From: Bacteroidales bacterium
Lineage (GTDB): Bacteria; Bacteroidota; Bacteroidia; Bacteroidales; UBA932
NCBI GenBank assembly: GCA_028707695.1
Contig: JAQWAL010000008.1
Location: forward strand, 7,278 to 61,414
Direction: 5' to 3'
DNA length: 54,137 nucleotides
Shown here: positions 7,080 to 16,351 of the stretch, piece after piece
Position numbering within the stretch: position 1 is the first letter of the stretch
How the letters are laid out: each line of letters begins with the position of its first letter
Made by a program: the position numbers and the translations under genes
The notes under the pieces: generated by a model
What the model saw: the letters and a program-made list of their open reading frames with translations, nothing else
Told to the model about the DNA's origin: nothing
The model's database searches: none

Positions 7080-9083
7080 CTACTTGATAAGGGACAGGCT
7101 TCTTTTGATAAATTTGTCCAGTTCTTCTCCTTTTAGCATACCATTTGACAATAGAGCCAAATCGCATACTTGACGGATGAGCTGGTTGTTTTGGGCAAAC
7201 TCTTTCATTTTTGAATCCCGCTCCTGATTTACATTCTCCATCTCTTTTTCAGCAGCGATTTTTTCATCTTTAAGGCTGGTTTCAATCTCCTCATCTTTTT
7301 TGTCTCCTATTTTCTCCTTTATTGAATCCAACTTTTGTTTTACTGACTCTGCCTGCAAGGAGATTTGATCCAGGATTCCTTGCATGGTTGACCTTTTTTG
7401 CTCAAAAATCTTTTGTATTACAGGGTGATCATGATTTACGATAATATTGAATGATTCAGGCAAAGATCCATAAAAATTCATACCACCTCCCAATGCCGAC
7501 ATATCCCTGTATCTTCTCATGAACTCCGACTGGGTAATCAACACAGCGTTCTCTTTCTCTCCAAGGTTTTCTACTGTAACATTGTAGTGAGGTCCTTGCG
7601 GCAAAACGGATTCGAACGCAGCTGACAAATCATTTAACTCTTGAGATGGGAGATCTGGTGTCTTTATCTCTTCTTTTAGAATCAGTTTGTCAATGTGATC
7701 GGAATCAACCCTTGCAAAAGAAGAATCTTTGAATTTTGACTCAAGGAGGTTGACAAAATGTGAATCTAATTGATTGTCAAGAAGAAGGACATCATATCCT
7801 TTGGATTTTGCACTCTCAATATAGGAGTATTGTTTTTGGGAATCGTTTGCATAGAGGTATACCAGTTTTTTATTTTTATCTGTTTGGTTGGATTCTATGA
7901 GTTGTTTATATTCTTCAAAACTAAAGTATTTGTTGTCTGTATTCTTGAGGAGCGCAAACTTCTCGGCCCTTTCAAAAAACTTCTCGTCGCTTAACATGCC
8001 GTATTCAATGAACAGTTTTAGGTTGTCCCATTTGTCTTCAAGTTTGTTTCGTTCGTTTTTGAACAACTCCTCCAACCTGTCAGCTACCTTTTTTGTAATG
8101 TGACCGGATATTTTCTTTACATTGGAATCGGACTGCAAATAACTCCTGGATACATTAAGAGGGATATCCGGAGAATCAATGACTCCGTGAAGTAGTGTCA
8201 AAAAGTCGGGAACAATATTTTCCACTGAATCTGTTACAAATACTTGATTGCAATATAGTTGTATTTTATTTCTCGAAATCTCCACATTGTCCTTGATCTT
8301 TGGGAAATACAAAACCCCCGTTAGCGTGAATGGATAATCTACATTCAAATGGATATAGAATAATGGATCTTCTTGTGCAGGATACAGCCTGCGGTAGAAC
8401 TCCATGTAATCTTCTTCTTTGAGCTCAGAGGGTTTTTTTGTCCATAAAGGGGTAGGATCGTTTATTGTCTTGTCTTCGAAAACAATCTCAACCGGAAGGA
8501 ATTTGCAATACTTATCCAATAAATAATTTACCTTGGATTGTTCTGCGTATTCCTTGGATTCGTCATCCAGATGAAGAATTATATCAGTGCCCCTCTCTTT
8601 TCTTTTTCCTTTTGTTATTTCGTAATTAGGGTCACCTTTGCAACTCCATTTTACAGGTTCGGCTCCATCTTTCCACGAAAGTGTTTGTATTTCTACTTTG
8701 CTTGAAACCATAAAGGCAGAGTAGAATCCAAGTCCAAAATGACCGATGATGTTGCTCAATTGGTCTTTGTATTTGTCAAGGTACTCTCCTGCACTGGAGA
8801 AAGCAATCTGGTTAATATATTTTTGAACCTCTTCTTCTGTCATGCCAATCCCACTATCACTTATTGTTATTGTCCCCTTCTTGGAATCGGCACTGACACT
8901 TACTTTAAGTTCTCCCAGCTCTCCTTTGAATTCTCCTGTACCAGCCAGGGCTTTCAATTTTTGTGTTGCATCTACAGCGTTTGATACTAGTTCCCTTAGA
9001 AAAATTTCATGGTCTGAGTAAAGAAATTTCTTTATGATCGGGAAGATATTTTCGGTAGTTACACCAATTGTTCCTTTTTGCAT
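7080..9083 (-). CDS. htpG: Molecular chaperone HtpG (Hsp90 family)
   Basis: HtpG is the cytosolic, ATP-driven Hsp90 dimer that remodels client proteins. The N-terminal GHKL ATPase domain is clear: ELVSNAVDATQKL (catalytic Glu and Mg-binding Asn region), DSGIGMT and the lid region GHFGLGFYSAFMV. The middle domain includes LPLNVSRSYLQ-like sequence (IPLNVSRSYLQ). The C-terminal half has a charged, coiled-coil-like stretch (about residues 570-640) before the dimerisation end. At 667 residues it is longer than the Escherichia coli protein (624). It lies 127 bp after the L-cysteine desulfidase gene on the same strand, so a promoter of its own is likely. I found no convincing CIRCE element. Confidence 0.96.
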   Translation of the reverse strand: MQKGTIGVTTENIFPIIKKFLYSDHEIFLRELVSNAVDATQKLKALAGTGEFKGELGELKVSVSADSKKGTITISDSGIGMTEEEVQKYINQIAFSSAGEYLDKYKDQLSNIIGHFGLGFYSAFMVSSKVEIQTLSWKDGAEPVKWSCKGDPNYEITKGKRKERGTDIILHLDDESKEYAEQSKVNYLLDKYCKFLPVEIVFEDKTINDPTPLWTKKPSELKEEDYMEFYRRLYPAQEDPLFYIHLNVDYPFTLTGVLYFPKIKDNVEISRNKIQLYCNQVFVTDSVENIVPDFLTLLHGVIDSPDIPLNVSRSYLQSDSNVKKISGHITKKVADRLEELFKNERNKLEDKWDNLKLFIEYGMLSDEKFFERAEKFALLKNTDNKYFSFEEYKQLIESNQTDKNKKLVYLYANDSQKQYSYIESAKSKGYDVLLLDNQLDSHFVNLLESKFKDSSFARVDSDHIDKLILKEEIKTPDLPSQELNDLSAAFESVLPQGPHYNVTVENLGEKENAVLITQSEFMRRYRDMSALGGGMNFYGSLPESFNIIVNHDHPVIQKIFEQKRSTMQGILDQISLQAESVKQKLDSIKEKIGDKKDEEIETSLKDEKIAAEKEMENVNQERDSKMKEFAQNNQLIRQVCDLALLSNGMLKGEELDKFIKRSLSLIK

Positions 9084-9210
9084 AGTGATAATGTTTTATG
9101 TTTTTGCAATAAAAAATCAAAAGGTGTACCAAAATGTGAAATTGTCAGTGTTTATGACAAATAGGCAGTATTATTGTGATGACACTCCCAACATAACAGG
9201 AGCAAGTGTT

Positions 9211-10524
9211 CTATTTGGAAACCATAATATCCAAAATCATCTGGTCTGTTTTTTCCATTCCAATAGAACCAATTTTACCTAAGTTCATGATTGTCTTTTC
9301 TATGTCTTTTTCAATTATCCCGTCATTTTCAGAAATGCAAATACCATCCAAGGCAAGCATGGCCGATTGTACGGCAGATGAGACACCAGATGCAACCTTG
9401 AGTGCGCAACCAACCTTTGCCCCATCGCAAACCATGCCGGTGATATTGCCAATCATGTTTTTGATAGCACAACCCATCTGCTCAAAATTTCCGTTTTTAA
9501 GGTATACTATACCACAAGCAGCTCCGGTAGAGGCAATCACGCAACCACATAATGCTGAGAGTTTTCCCAGGTAACCTTTTATATGGATTGCCACTAAGTG
9601 ACTTAAAACCAATGCTCTTGCAAGGGATTCCTGAGAAGATCCTAACTTCTCGGCAAAAGCTATGACAGGCATGGTAACAGTGATGCCTTGGTTGCCGCTG
9701 CCTGAGTTGCTCATTGCCGGAAGAGTGCTTCCTGCCATCCGTGCGTCAGATGCCGCTGCAGTGAGAGCCATTGAGTATGAGAGTAATCCATTACCAAAGA
9801 CTTCTGTGTAATGTCCATTGTTAATGGTTTTGCCAACCCTGAGACCGTAGTTGTTTTCCAGGCCTTCGTTGGCCAGTGCCTTGTTCAATTTTGCAGAATC
9901 AAGGATAAACTCAATCTCTTTGAATGGAACAGATAATGAGAATTGATATATAGAATCCAGAGTGAGCTTATAGTCCAGTATACCTTTGAGATTTGTATTG
10001 GAATGGTTGTCATGGCTATCATAGCCAGATTTTTTTTGTTGGACTATCCTTTTTCCATCCAGGTATATTTCGCTGATGTTGTCATGATTGTCCTCTATTA
10101 TCACATTTGATTCATGATTACTGGAATATGCAAAAGCAGATATAAATAACTTTTTTGAGGAAGGGGACAATGATATTGTTACATTCCCCTCTTTGACCAT
10201 TTTCTTTGCCAATTCAAGAGACGTGTTGTCAATGTCTTTCAATACTTCAAGTTTGTATTCCGACCTTCCACATGTAACGCCCAATGCTGCTGCAATATGC
10301 AGCCCTACCATACCTGTTCCCGGAACACCTACACCCATCCCGTTCTTGAGGATATTTGCGCTCACCTCTACTTTTAACATGGTGGTATCTTCGCCAAGCT
10401 GCTTGATTTGCTCTGAGGCTTTGGAAACTGCAAGGGATACTGCTATCGGTTCTGTACATCCTAGGGCAGGTTTCACTTCCTTCTTTAGAAGTTCCAGAAA
10501 CTGCTGTTCTCTCTCTGTGGTCAT
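9211..10524 (-). CDS. L-cysteine desulfidase (CyuA/UPF0597, serine dehydratase alpha-like)
   Basis: This 437-residue protein belongs to the iron-sulfur-dependent serine dehydratase alpha superfamily, in the CyuA/YhaM branch that breaks L-cysteine to pyruvate, ammonia and sulfide. LGCTEPIAV holds Cys23, the residue equivalent to the general-base Cys25 of the methanogen enzyme. Cysteines in SALCGCVIAS and MVCDGAKVGCALK are the candidate [4Fe-4S] ligands. I use the ATG at 10524-10522, 4 bp after the stop of the upstream amidase gene. A longer frame from a TTG at 10548 would overlap that gene and adds only eight residues. Other small-molecule desulfidase or dehydratase activity is possible. A D-cysteine desulfhydrase gene lies 3 kb away. 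Confidence 0.82.
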   Translation of the reverse strand: MTTEREQQFLELLKKEVKPALGCTEPIAVSLAVSKASEQIKQLGEDTTMLKVEVSANILKNGMGVGVPGTGMVGLHIAAALGVTCGRSEYKLEVLKDIDNTSLELAKKMVKEGNVTISLSPSSKKLFISAFAYSSNHESNVIIEDNHDNISEIYLDGKRIVQQKKSGYDSHDNHSNTNLKGILDYKLTLDSIYQFSLSVPFKEIEFILDSAKLNKALANEGLENNYGLRVGKTINNGHYTEVFGNGLLSYSMALTAAASDARMAGSTLPAMSNSGSGNQGITVTMPVIAFAEKLGSSQESLARALVLSHLVAIHIKGYLGKLSALCGCVIASTGAACGIVYLKNGNFEQMGCAIKNMIGNITGMVCDGAKVGCALKVASGVSSAVQSAMLALDGICISENDGIIEKDIEKTIMNLGKIGSIGMEKTDQMILDIMVSK

Positions 10525-10528
10525 TGTT

Positions 10529-13500
10529 TTATTTTTTGAAGAATTCAATTATTTGGTTTATAAGATTGTGTAAATCTGATTCCGATTTTGCAGATTCTAC
10601 AGGAAATCCAAGAACTATAGATTTGTAAGGACCACTGTATGCTACTCCGGAAGATATGTTGTTGTCTGCATATCTGGCAATTGTATATGAATCGTTACTT
10701 GCGGGCTCTATCCCGTCGGGAGATTCAACTGAATAAACTATTGGGTTTGGTTTGTTATGGAAAGAAAATGATACATCAAATCCAAATGGGTTGGGAGATG
10801 GTTTCACCTGGGCAATTTTGCTGGCTTGGTTTGTCATCCATCTGTATTTTAGAATGTTGGTTGCAAAATTTTGTGCAACAGTGTCAATTTCGTAGCTATC
10901 CCACAAGTCAGTTGCAATATTGGATCCAGATAAGAGTATATTCCCTCCTGAGTTTGCAGTTGATTGTAGGTATGAAATCAATGTCGAGTCGAATATTGCA
11001 AATTTTATCCCGGAAGTTCCTCTTCCAGTTTTTGATTGTCCTTGTTTTCCGGCAATAACATCAACCATGAAGTATGGCTCTTTGTCAAGAGCTATTCTCT
11101 CTAGCCCGTTCCTGCTTGTTGACACAAAGGAATAACCGAGATCAGCAAAAATTTTCCCGTGTACATACGGGTAGTCAAAACTGTTTCCAGCAATAACTTT
11201 GGATTCGAAGTTTGCATAAGAGGCTCCAAAACCAGGAGAATCGTCGTCCATCCATGGGATTACCCTTCTGAACTCATATTGGCTTCCTATGTATGAACCG
11301 TCGAACAAATAAGGAACACCACTATCTTTACTGTCTTCGAATCCAGCATACATGGAGTCTTTGGAGGCAAATGAAACAGGTGCAGATATTTTGTCAAATG
11401 TATTAATGATAAGGATCTTGCCATTTGATTCAGGAGAGTTGTACACTGAAAGAATTTCGGAAGGGAAACTTTCACCACCTTCGTTCAAAGCTGTTATCTT
11501 GAAGCTGTATATTTGTCCCGGAATGATTTCCTTGGAAAATGATGTTGTGTTAGTTATGGTGCCATTGTCAAACCCTGTCCCGTTTATCCTTGTATAAACT
11601 ATATATTTTTCCGGAACTGCACTGGGCTCCAATGGGTCTTCTGTTGCCTTCCACTCGAGTTTTGCAACTTTATTAGTTGAAGTTATTGAAAATGAATTTA
11701 CAGGTAAGGGCTGCACAACATATGGAGATCCATCCACTGTAGACAAATACCTTAGCATTCCTTTGTAAATGGCTCTACTAACATCAAAACGGAACTGAGG
11801 ATCAAGTCCATACCTCATGTCTGCAAGATTTTGATGGGACAACAATTCCAATAACATGGTAGGGACCACTGGTGTTCGGGATTCGGAGTATGATTTGTCC
11901 CATAAACCTCTGCGTTGCCAAATGGGCTCGTATAAATATCGTATGTCTTCTACTATTTGGGTTTGGATCAAGTCTGTCATGTACCTGCTTGTCAGCCTGG
12001 GAGAGTCATTGGGGAACAGGTCGGAACCATTAGCAAACCTGGTATAAATTCCCAGTGTTCCAACTATGGAGTCGTTTAATGTGGTCCCGGCATCTGTATG
12101 GAATGCAAATGCGAGGTCTACAGGAATGCCCAATCCTTTTTCGTATGGATTCTTTACAGAACCCCCGCTTAATGCATTTACCCATTTGCCTCTTGACATA
12201 TAGTCGTCGTTGTAATCATTCTGGTTTTGGTTGGGGGAGTAGATTGAATCGTTAAAGCCAGCCCATTGAAGCCAGTACCTTGCACCTTCGGTAAACCTTG
12301 GGTATCCACTTGTCTCAGGGCTAACTTCATATCCTATGTGGAATGTTTGCAGAGGTTCGTTTGAAGAACTCTTCCTATTGGATTCAATACCTCTTTCGGA
12401 TGGCGCCCTGGCAATATTGCCCAAGCCTCCCCCAAATTTGACTCCATCTGCAGAGACTATATTGTTTTTATCCCCCGTGTGGTTAGAAACAGAAACCCCT
12501 TGATCCAATGTGCTACTATTGTCAAAATAAAAAGTACCTAGGTATATCCATGTTCCTCCACCTATCTTTTGGTTGACTTTAAATTTTGTTGTACCTACAG
12601 CATGCCTAACTGTATATGTCACATTTTCACTACTATTAGGGAAAGAGTGGTAAGAAACGTAAACAGCATAATTAGATGCTTTCAAAAACGAAGGATTCCA
12701 TTGTGCAATACTTTCCTTGCCTTTCTTGATGGTTTCCACAATTTTGGCAGATCCCATTTCAAAAGGATTTTCTCCTGTCAAATAATATTGTTGTGGATTT
12801 GAGAACCCTTTTAGTGGAGAAGATTCCCACTGAAAATCCCCTTGTTTCTCTGAATAACCAGACTCGGGAAGGTCATTGTCAGATATTATTTCGGTTGTTT
12901 GGTAATCCCTTTCACGAGGCAACAGCACATTAGCTCCTGCATTCTCCAACATTGGCACCAAAAACGGCAAAACATAAGATTGTGTATACAAATCTTCTAC
13001 TGTTTGGAATATTCTTGCTCTTTGCCATTCCCACCTCATGAGTTTTTGTTCGTAGTAGTAACCATGACTTTGCCAGATTGCCAGATGCTTGTTTACCAGC
13101 CCTTTTGAAGGATGGTGAAGTTTTGAAATGTTTTTAACCAAGGGCTGAGAAGACCCATTTTCAACTGTAGATGCAACTTTGAATGGTACAAGTTCTTCTA
13201 TGATTGAGCGATTGGAAATGATCCTCAATCGTTTTCCAGAATATTTGACCGGAATGAATTTATTGACAATAGTGTAAATATCTTTGACCTCTTTTTCGCG
13301 TAAAGGATATTCTGCCAGAAAATTATTAAAATATAGCATTATATCATTTTCATATACAAAAGCAGAGTCCAGTTTTACTTTGCCAGTTACAAAAGCCAAC
13401 GGATCCAGCATTGCATTCAGGCTTTGAGAAACGCCTTCAAATTCTTTCAAATCTGCTCTTTGACCAGATGACATTTTTGGCAAAGAAGAAAAAATTACAA

Positions 13501-13531
13501 AAAAGAATATAATTATTGATATTTTTTTCAT
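10529..13531 (-). CDS. Secreted N-acetylmuramoyl-L-alanine amidase-like protein with golvesin/Xly-type domain and FnIII
   Basis: The 1000-residue protein starts with a signal peptide (MKKISIIIFFFVIFSSLP, likely cut after about residue 23). The amidase_3-type zinc site can be read across a long span: His156 (WQSHGYY), Glu179 (TVEDLYTQ, followed by the family-like pattern ending RERD at 206-209), His478 (AFHTDAG) and the catalytic Glu562 (MLLELLSHQN). Between the second and third ligands lies a golvesin/Xly-type carbohydrate-binding-like insert at about 285-370 (GTWIYLGTFYFDN, ADGVKFGGG). A fibronectin type III domain follows at about 625-705, then a C-terminal domain of unknown role. Homologues in Bacteroides are often labelled xanthan lyase. 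It probably trims peptidoglycan in the periplasm or at the surface. It is the first gene of the run leading to the desulfidase. Confidence 0.8.
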   Translation of the reverse strand: MKKISIIIFFFVIFSSLPKMSSGQRADLKEFEGVSQSLNAMLDPLAFVTGKVKLDSAFVYENDIMLYFNNFLAEYPLREKEVKDIYTIVNKFIPVKYSGKRLRIISNRSIIEELVPFKVASTVENGSSQPLVKNISKLHHPSKGLVNKHLAIWQSHGYYYEQKLMRWEWQRARIFQTVEDLYTQSYVLPFLVPMLENAGANVLLPRERDYQTTEIISDNDLPESGYSEKQGDFQWESSPLKGFSNPQQYYLTGENPFEMGSAKIVETIKKGKESIAQWNPSFLKASNYAVYVSYHSFPNSSENVTYTVRHAVGTTKFKVNQKIGGGTWIYLGTFYFDNSSTLDQGVSVSNHTGDKNNIVSADGVKFGGGLGNIARAPSERGIESNRKSSSNEPLQTFHIGYEVSPETSGYPRFTEGARYWLQWAGFNDSIYSPNQNQNDYNDDYMSRGKWVNALSGGSVKNPYEKGLGIPVDLAFAFHTDAGTTLNDSIVGTLGIYTRFANGSDLFPNDSPRLTSRYMTDLIQTQIVEDIRYLYEPIWQRRGLWDKSYSESRTPVVPTMLLELLSHQNLADMRYGLDPQFRFDVSRAIYKGMLRYLSTVDGSPYVVQPLPVNSFSITSTNKVAKLEWKATEDPLEPSAVPEKYIVYTRINGTGFDNGTITNTTSFSKEIIPGQIYSFKITALNEGGESFPSEILSVYNSPESNGKILIINTFDKISAPVSFASKDSMYAGFEDSKDSGVPYLFDGSYIGSQYEFRRVIPWMDDDSPGFGASYANFESKVIAGNSFDYPYVHGKIFADLGYSFVSTSRNGLERIALDKEPYFMVDVIAGKQGQSKTGRGTSGIKFAIFDSTLISYLQSTANSGGNILLSGSNIATDLWDSYEIDTVAQNFATNILKYRWMTNQASKIAQVKPSPNPFGFDVSFSFHNKPNPIVYSVESPDGIEPASNDSYTIARYADNNISSGVAYSGPYKSIVLGFPVESAKSESDLHNLINQIIEFFKK

Positions 13532-13559
13532 TTTTAGTTTGATTTTCTTTTATGGATTG

Positions 13560-13567
13560 CAAAAATA
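13560..13567 (-). promoter_or_regulatory. -7 box (TATTTTTG) for the amidase gene
   Basis: On the minus strand TATTTTTG fits TAnnTTTG, 28 bp before the amidase ATG at 13531. It lies only 6 bp from the divergent -7 box of the dcyD gene, so the two promoters probably compete or overlap. No clear -33 TTG. Confidence 0.4.
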
Positions 13568-13573
13568 GTTATT

Positions 13574-13581
13574 TAACTTTG
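13574..13581 (+). promoter_or_regulatory. -7 box (TAACTTTG) for dcyD
   Basis: TAACTTTG is a full match to TAnnTTTG, 31 bp before the ATG at 13613. The TTG at 13557-13559 is only 14 bp upstream, short for a -33 element. Confidence 0.5.
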
Positions 13582-13612
13582 TATTTCTAATTTTCCATCA
13601 CAAATTGATAAT

Positions 13613-14593
13613 ATGAAAGCTTCAAAAGTCAAATTGGCCAATTTGCCAACACCCATAAGCAAGGCCACTCGTTTTTCTGCAGAGTTGGGTGCAGAAGTAT
13701 ATATAAAAAGGGATGACTTTACCGGAATCGAAATATCCGGCAACAAAGTGAGGAAACTGGAGTATGTTTTCAAACAAGTGTTGGAACAAGGCTACAAGAG
13801 TGTTATAACAACCGGGGGGCTTCAGTCCAATCATTGCAGGGCAACAACGGCCGTAGCAACAAAATTAGGTCTAAAGACAACTCTTTTACTTAGGAAAACA
13901 GAGGATCCGGTAGTAGAAGGTAATTTTTTCCTGGACAAGCTTTTTGGTGCAGAAATAATATTCTGCACCCCTGATGAGTATCGTCAATCCAGAAACCAGA
14001 TAATGAACAAAATAGCATTAGAAAAGCAAAATAACGGAGAGAAATGTTTTGTGGTTCCGGAAGGGGCATCCTTTGGAATTGGATCCATGGGCTATTTTAA
14101 TGCAATGGAAGAGATCTTGGATCAAGAAAAAGAGATGGGAATTGTATTTGACACAATTGTCTCTGCAACAGGGTCGGGGGGGACCTATTCTGGTTTGTAC
14201 CTTGCAAACAAATATTTCAACCTGAATAAAACAATCATTGGCTTTTCTGTTTGCGATGATAGCCATTATTTTAAAAATCACATCAACAACATTAATAAAG
14301 AAGCAATTGATTATTTAGATAAGGAGATTGACTTGACAACTGATGATATACATATAAATGATAAGTATTCTGGAATCGGATATGCAATCAGTCGTCCGGA
14401 AGAGCTTGAATTCATAGAGTATTTTGCTCGTTTGGAAGCCATTGTGCTGGATCCTGTTTACACCGGAAAAGCAATGTATGGACTATATAACGAAATAAAA
14501 GCCGGCACTTTTGATAATGCCGGCAACATATTGTTCATACATACTGGTGGTTTGTTTGGGTTATTCCCCAAACAGTCCCAATTTGAATATTAA
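13613..14593 (+). CDS. dcyD: D-cysteine desulfhydrase (PLP fold type II)
   Basis: It would convert D-cysteine to pyruvate, ammonia and sulfide. The 326-residue protein is a member of the ACC deaminase/D-cysteine desulfhydrase family. The PLP lysine is Lys45 in SGNKVRKLE. The substrate loop reads QSNHCR (residues 71-76); desulfhydrases usually carry His here, where ACC deaminases have QSNQTR. A glycine-rich phosphate-binding loop is seen in TGSGGTYSG, and the C-terminal DPVYTGKAMYGL is also desulfhydrase-like. It is transcribed divergently from the amidase-desulfidase genes and convergently with the P5C dehydrogenase gene, 3 bp apart. Other D-amino acid or beta-elimination substrates are possible. 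Confidence 0.82.
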   Translation: MKASKVKLANLPTPISKATRFSAELGAEVYIKRDDFTGIEISGNKVRKLEYVFKQVLEQGYKSVITTGGLQSNHCRATTAVATKLGLKTTLLLRKTEDPVVEGNFFLDKLFGAEIIFCTPDEYRQSRNQIMNKIALEKQNNGEKCFVVPEGASFGIGSMGYFNAMEEILDQEKEMGIVFDTIVSATGSGGTYSGLYLANKYFNLNKTIIGFSVCDDSHYFKNHINNINKEAIDYLDKEIDLTTDDIHINDKYSGIGYAISRPEELEFIEYFARLEAIVLDPVYTGKAMYGLYNEIKAGTFDNAGNILFIHTGGLFGLFPKQSQFEY

Positions 14594-14596
14594 GGA

Positions 14597-16228
14597 TCAA
14601 TCTTCTTTCATATAACCATACCTTATATCTGTGGCAGGCAAGAATGTCTCTTTGACGGTCCTTGGGCTAACCCATCTTATCAAATTGAATTCACCACCTG
14701 CTTTGTCATTGGTTCCGGAAGCCCTTGCCCCTCCAAACGGTTGTTTACCAACAACTGCACCGGTTGGTTTGTCGTTGATATAGAAGTTTCCTGCTGTATA
14801 GCTTAGCCTGCGGCAAATTTCTGACACAGCAATTCTGTCCTTGCCAAAGACAGCTCCGGTAAGGGCATATGGAGATGTAGTATCGCATAAGTTTAAGGCT
14901 TCCTCAAGGTTTTGATCTTGGTATACATAGACAGTAAGCACGGGCCCGAATATCTCCTCTTCCATGCTTTTAAACTTTGGATTGGTTGTCAAAATCAATG
15001 TAGGCTCAATGAAGTACCCTTTGCTTTTATCACATTTTCCACCAAATACAATTTCTGCATCTTGGGATTCTTTTGCGAAATCAATATATGACTTGATGTT
15101 TTCATAAGATGCATTGTCAATGACTGCGTTCACAAAATTTCCAACCTCCTTGACATCACCCATTTTTATACTTTTGTATATAGATAACATCTGTTCTTTT
15201 ACAGATGGCCACAAAGATTCTGGCACATACATTCTGGAAGCTGCAGAGCATTTCTGTCCCTGGAATTCAAAAGCGCCGCTCATTGCAGCTGTTGCCACCT
15301 CTGTGAAATCTGCAGATGGGTGAACGAAAATGAAGTCCTTGCCCCCGGTTTCACCCACAAGCCTTGGATAAGACTTGTAGTTATGCAAATTGTCGGCAAC
15401 TGTTTTCCAAAGGTTGTTGAAGGTGTTGTTGGATCCTGTAAAATGGATACCAGCCAAATCCTTGGATGCAAGTACATGTTTACCAATCAGGGCTCCACTT
15501 CCTGGCAAGAAATTGATAACTCCTGACGGAATACCAGCTTCCAGGAATATCTTCATTAGATAGTAATTGGAAAGTATAGCAGTAGTTGCTGGTTTCCATA
15601 TAGTTGTATTACCCATCATAACTGGTGATAAATTCAGGTTGGATGCAATTGATGTGAAATTAAAAGGGCTCACTGCAAACACAAAACCTTCCAGTGCCCT
15701 GTATTCCATTCTATTAAGTTGATTAAACGAAGAGATTGGCTGTGTCTTGTAAATTTGTGAAGCAAATGTAACATTGAATCTGATAAAGTCAGCTGTTTCA
15801 CAAACAGCATCAATTTCGGACTGGTAAATGTTCTTGCTTTGTCCCAACATAGTGGCAGCATTAAGCATGGCCCTGTATTTTTCTGTAATAAGGTCAGCTG
15901 CTTTTAGCAAAATTGAAGCCCTTGTTGTCCAATGGATATCTGCCCATAGTTTGTGCGCCTCCATTGCTGCTTCTATTGCCATTTTTATCTCCTTTTCACC
16001 TGCTTTGTGGTAAATAGCCAAAACATGGTTGTGATCATGAGGCATGGTTACTTTTCCAGTATCATTTGTGTAAACTTCCTTGCCACCTATTATCAAAGGA
16101 ATCTCTATCGATTTGGAAGATTGCCTGTTAAGCTCTTTCTCAAGCTCCACTCTCTCTGGACTTCCTTTCAGGTACTCTTTTACGGGTTCGTTTTGAGGAG
16201 TTTCAAAATCATAAATTGAATTGTTCAT
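14597..16228 (-). CDS. pruA: L-glutamate gamma-semialdehyde (1-pyrroline-5-carboxylate) dehydrogenase
   Basis: It oxidises glutamate semialdehyde to glutamate with NAD, the second step of proline use. At 543 residues it is the single-function, eukaryote-like P5CDH form rather than PutA. The catalytic Cys lies in GQKCSAASRMYV and the general base Glu in VGETGGKDF. The NAD-binding segment SGALIGKHV and the late block EEEIFGPVLTVYVY are typical aldehyde dehydrogenase sites, and NDKPTGAVVGKQPFGG is the P5CDH signature. No proline dehydrogenase gene is in the window. The promoter region contains an inverted repeat at 16296-16326. Confidence 0.93.
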   Translation of the reverse strand: MNNSIYDFETPQNEPVKEYLKGSPERVELEKELNRQSSKSIEIPLIIGGKEVYTNDTGKVTMPHDHNHVLAIYHKAGEKEIKMAIEAAMEAHKLWADIHWTTRASILLKAADLITEKYRAMLNAATMLGQSKNIYQSEIDAVCETADFIRFNVTFASQIYKTQPISSFNQLNRMEYRALEGFVFAVSPFNFTSIASNLNLSPVMMGNTTIWKPATTAILSNYYLMKIFLEAGIPSGVINFLPGSGALIGKHVLASKDLAGIHFTGSNNTFNNLWKTVADNLHNYKSYPRLVGETGGKDFIFVHPSADFTEVATAAMSGAFEFQGQKCSAASRMYVPESLWPSVKEQMLSIYKSIKMGDVKEVGNFVNAVIDNASYENIKSYIDFAKESQDAEIVFGGKCDKSKGYFIEPTLILTTNPKFKSMEEEIFGPVLTVYVYQDQNLEEALNLCDTTSPYALTGAVFGKDRIAVSEICRRLSYTAGNFYINDKPTGAVVGKQPFGGARASGTNDKAGGEFNLIRWVSPRTVKETFLPATDIRYGYMKED

Positions 16229-16278
16229 AAAATTATATCTTTAGGTAAAAAATTTAATCTTGCAATTTGAAAATCTTA

Positions 16279-16286
16279 CAAATTTA
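16279..16286 (-). promoter_or_regulatory. -7 box (TAAATTTG) for pruA
   Basis: On the minus strand TAAATTTG matches TAnnTTTG. It lies 50 bp before the pruA ATG at 16228. The inverted repeat at 16296-16326 covers the expected -33 region. Confidence 0.45.
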
Positions 16287-16295
16287 TTAAAAAAA

Positions 16296-16326
16296 GCATT
16301 GTAAAGATTGTTTTTGATTACAATGC
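16296..16326. promoter_or_regulatory. Perfect 9-bp inverted repeat in the pruA/sigma-factor divergent region
   Basis: GCATTGTAA at 16296-16304 and TTACAATGC at 16318-16326 are exact inverse copies with a 13-bp spacer. The site lies 25 bp before the sigma factor ATG and just upstream of the pruA -7 box. On the minus strand seven T residues follow the second arm. An operator is the simplest reading; a minus-strand attenuator is the alternative. Confidence 0.5.
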
Positions 16327-16351
16327 AACAAAGAAAAATGCATTTCGTTTA

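Noticed and set aside
9181-9210. Possible CIRCE-like or terminator inverted repeat (gacactc ... caagtgttc) between the desulfidase gene and htpG.
   Set aside because: The arms pair only with bulges and do not fit the TTAGCACTC-N9-GAGTGCTAA consensus; no T-run is close.
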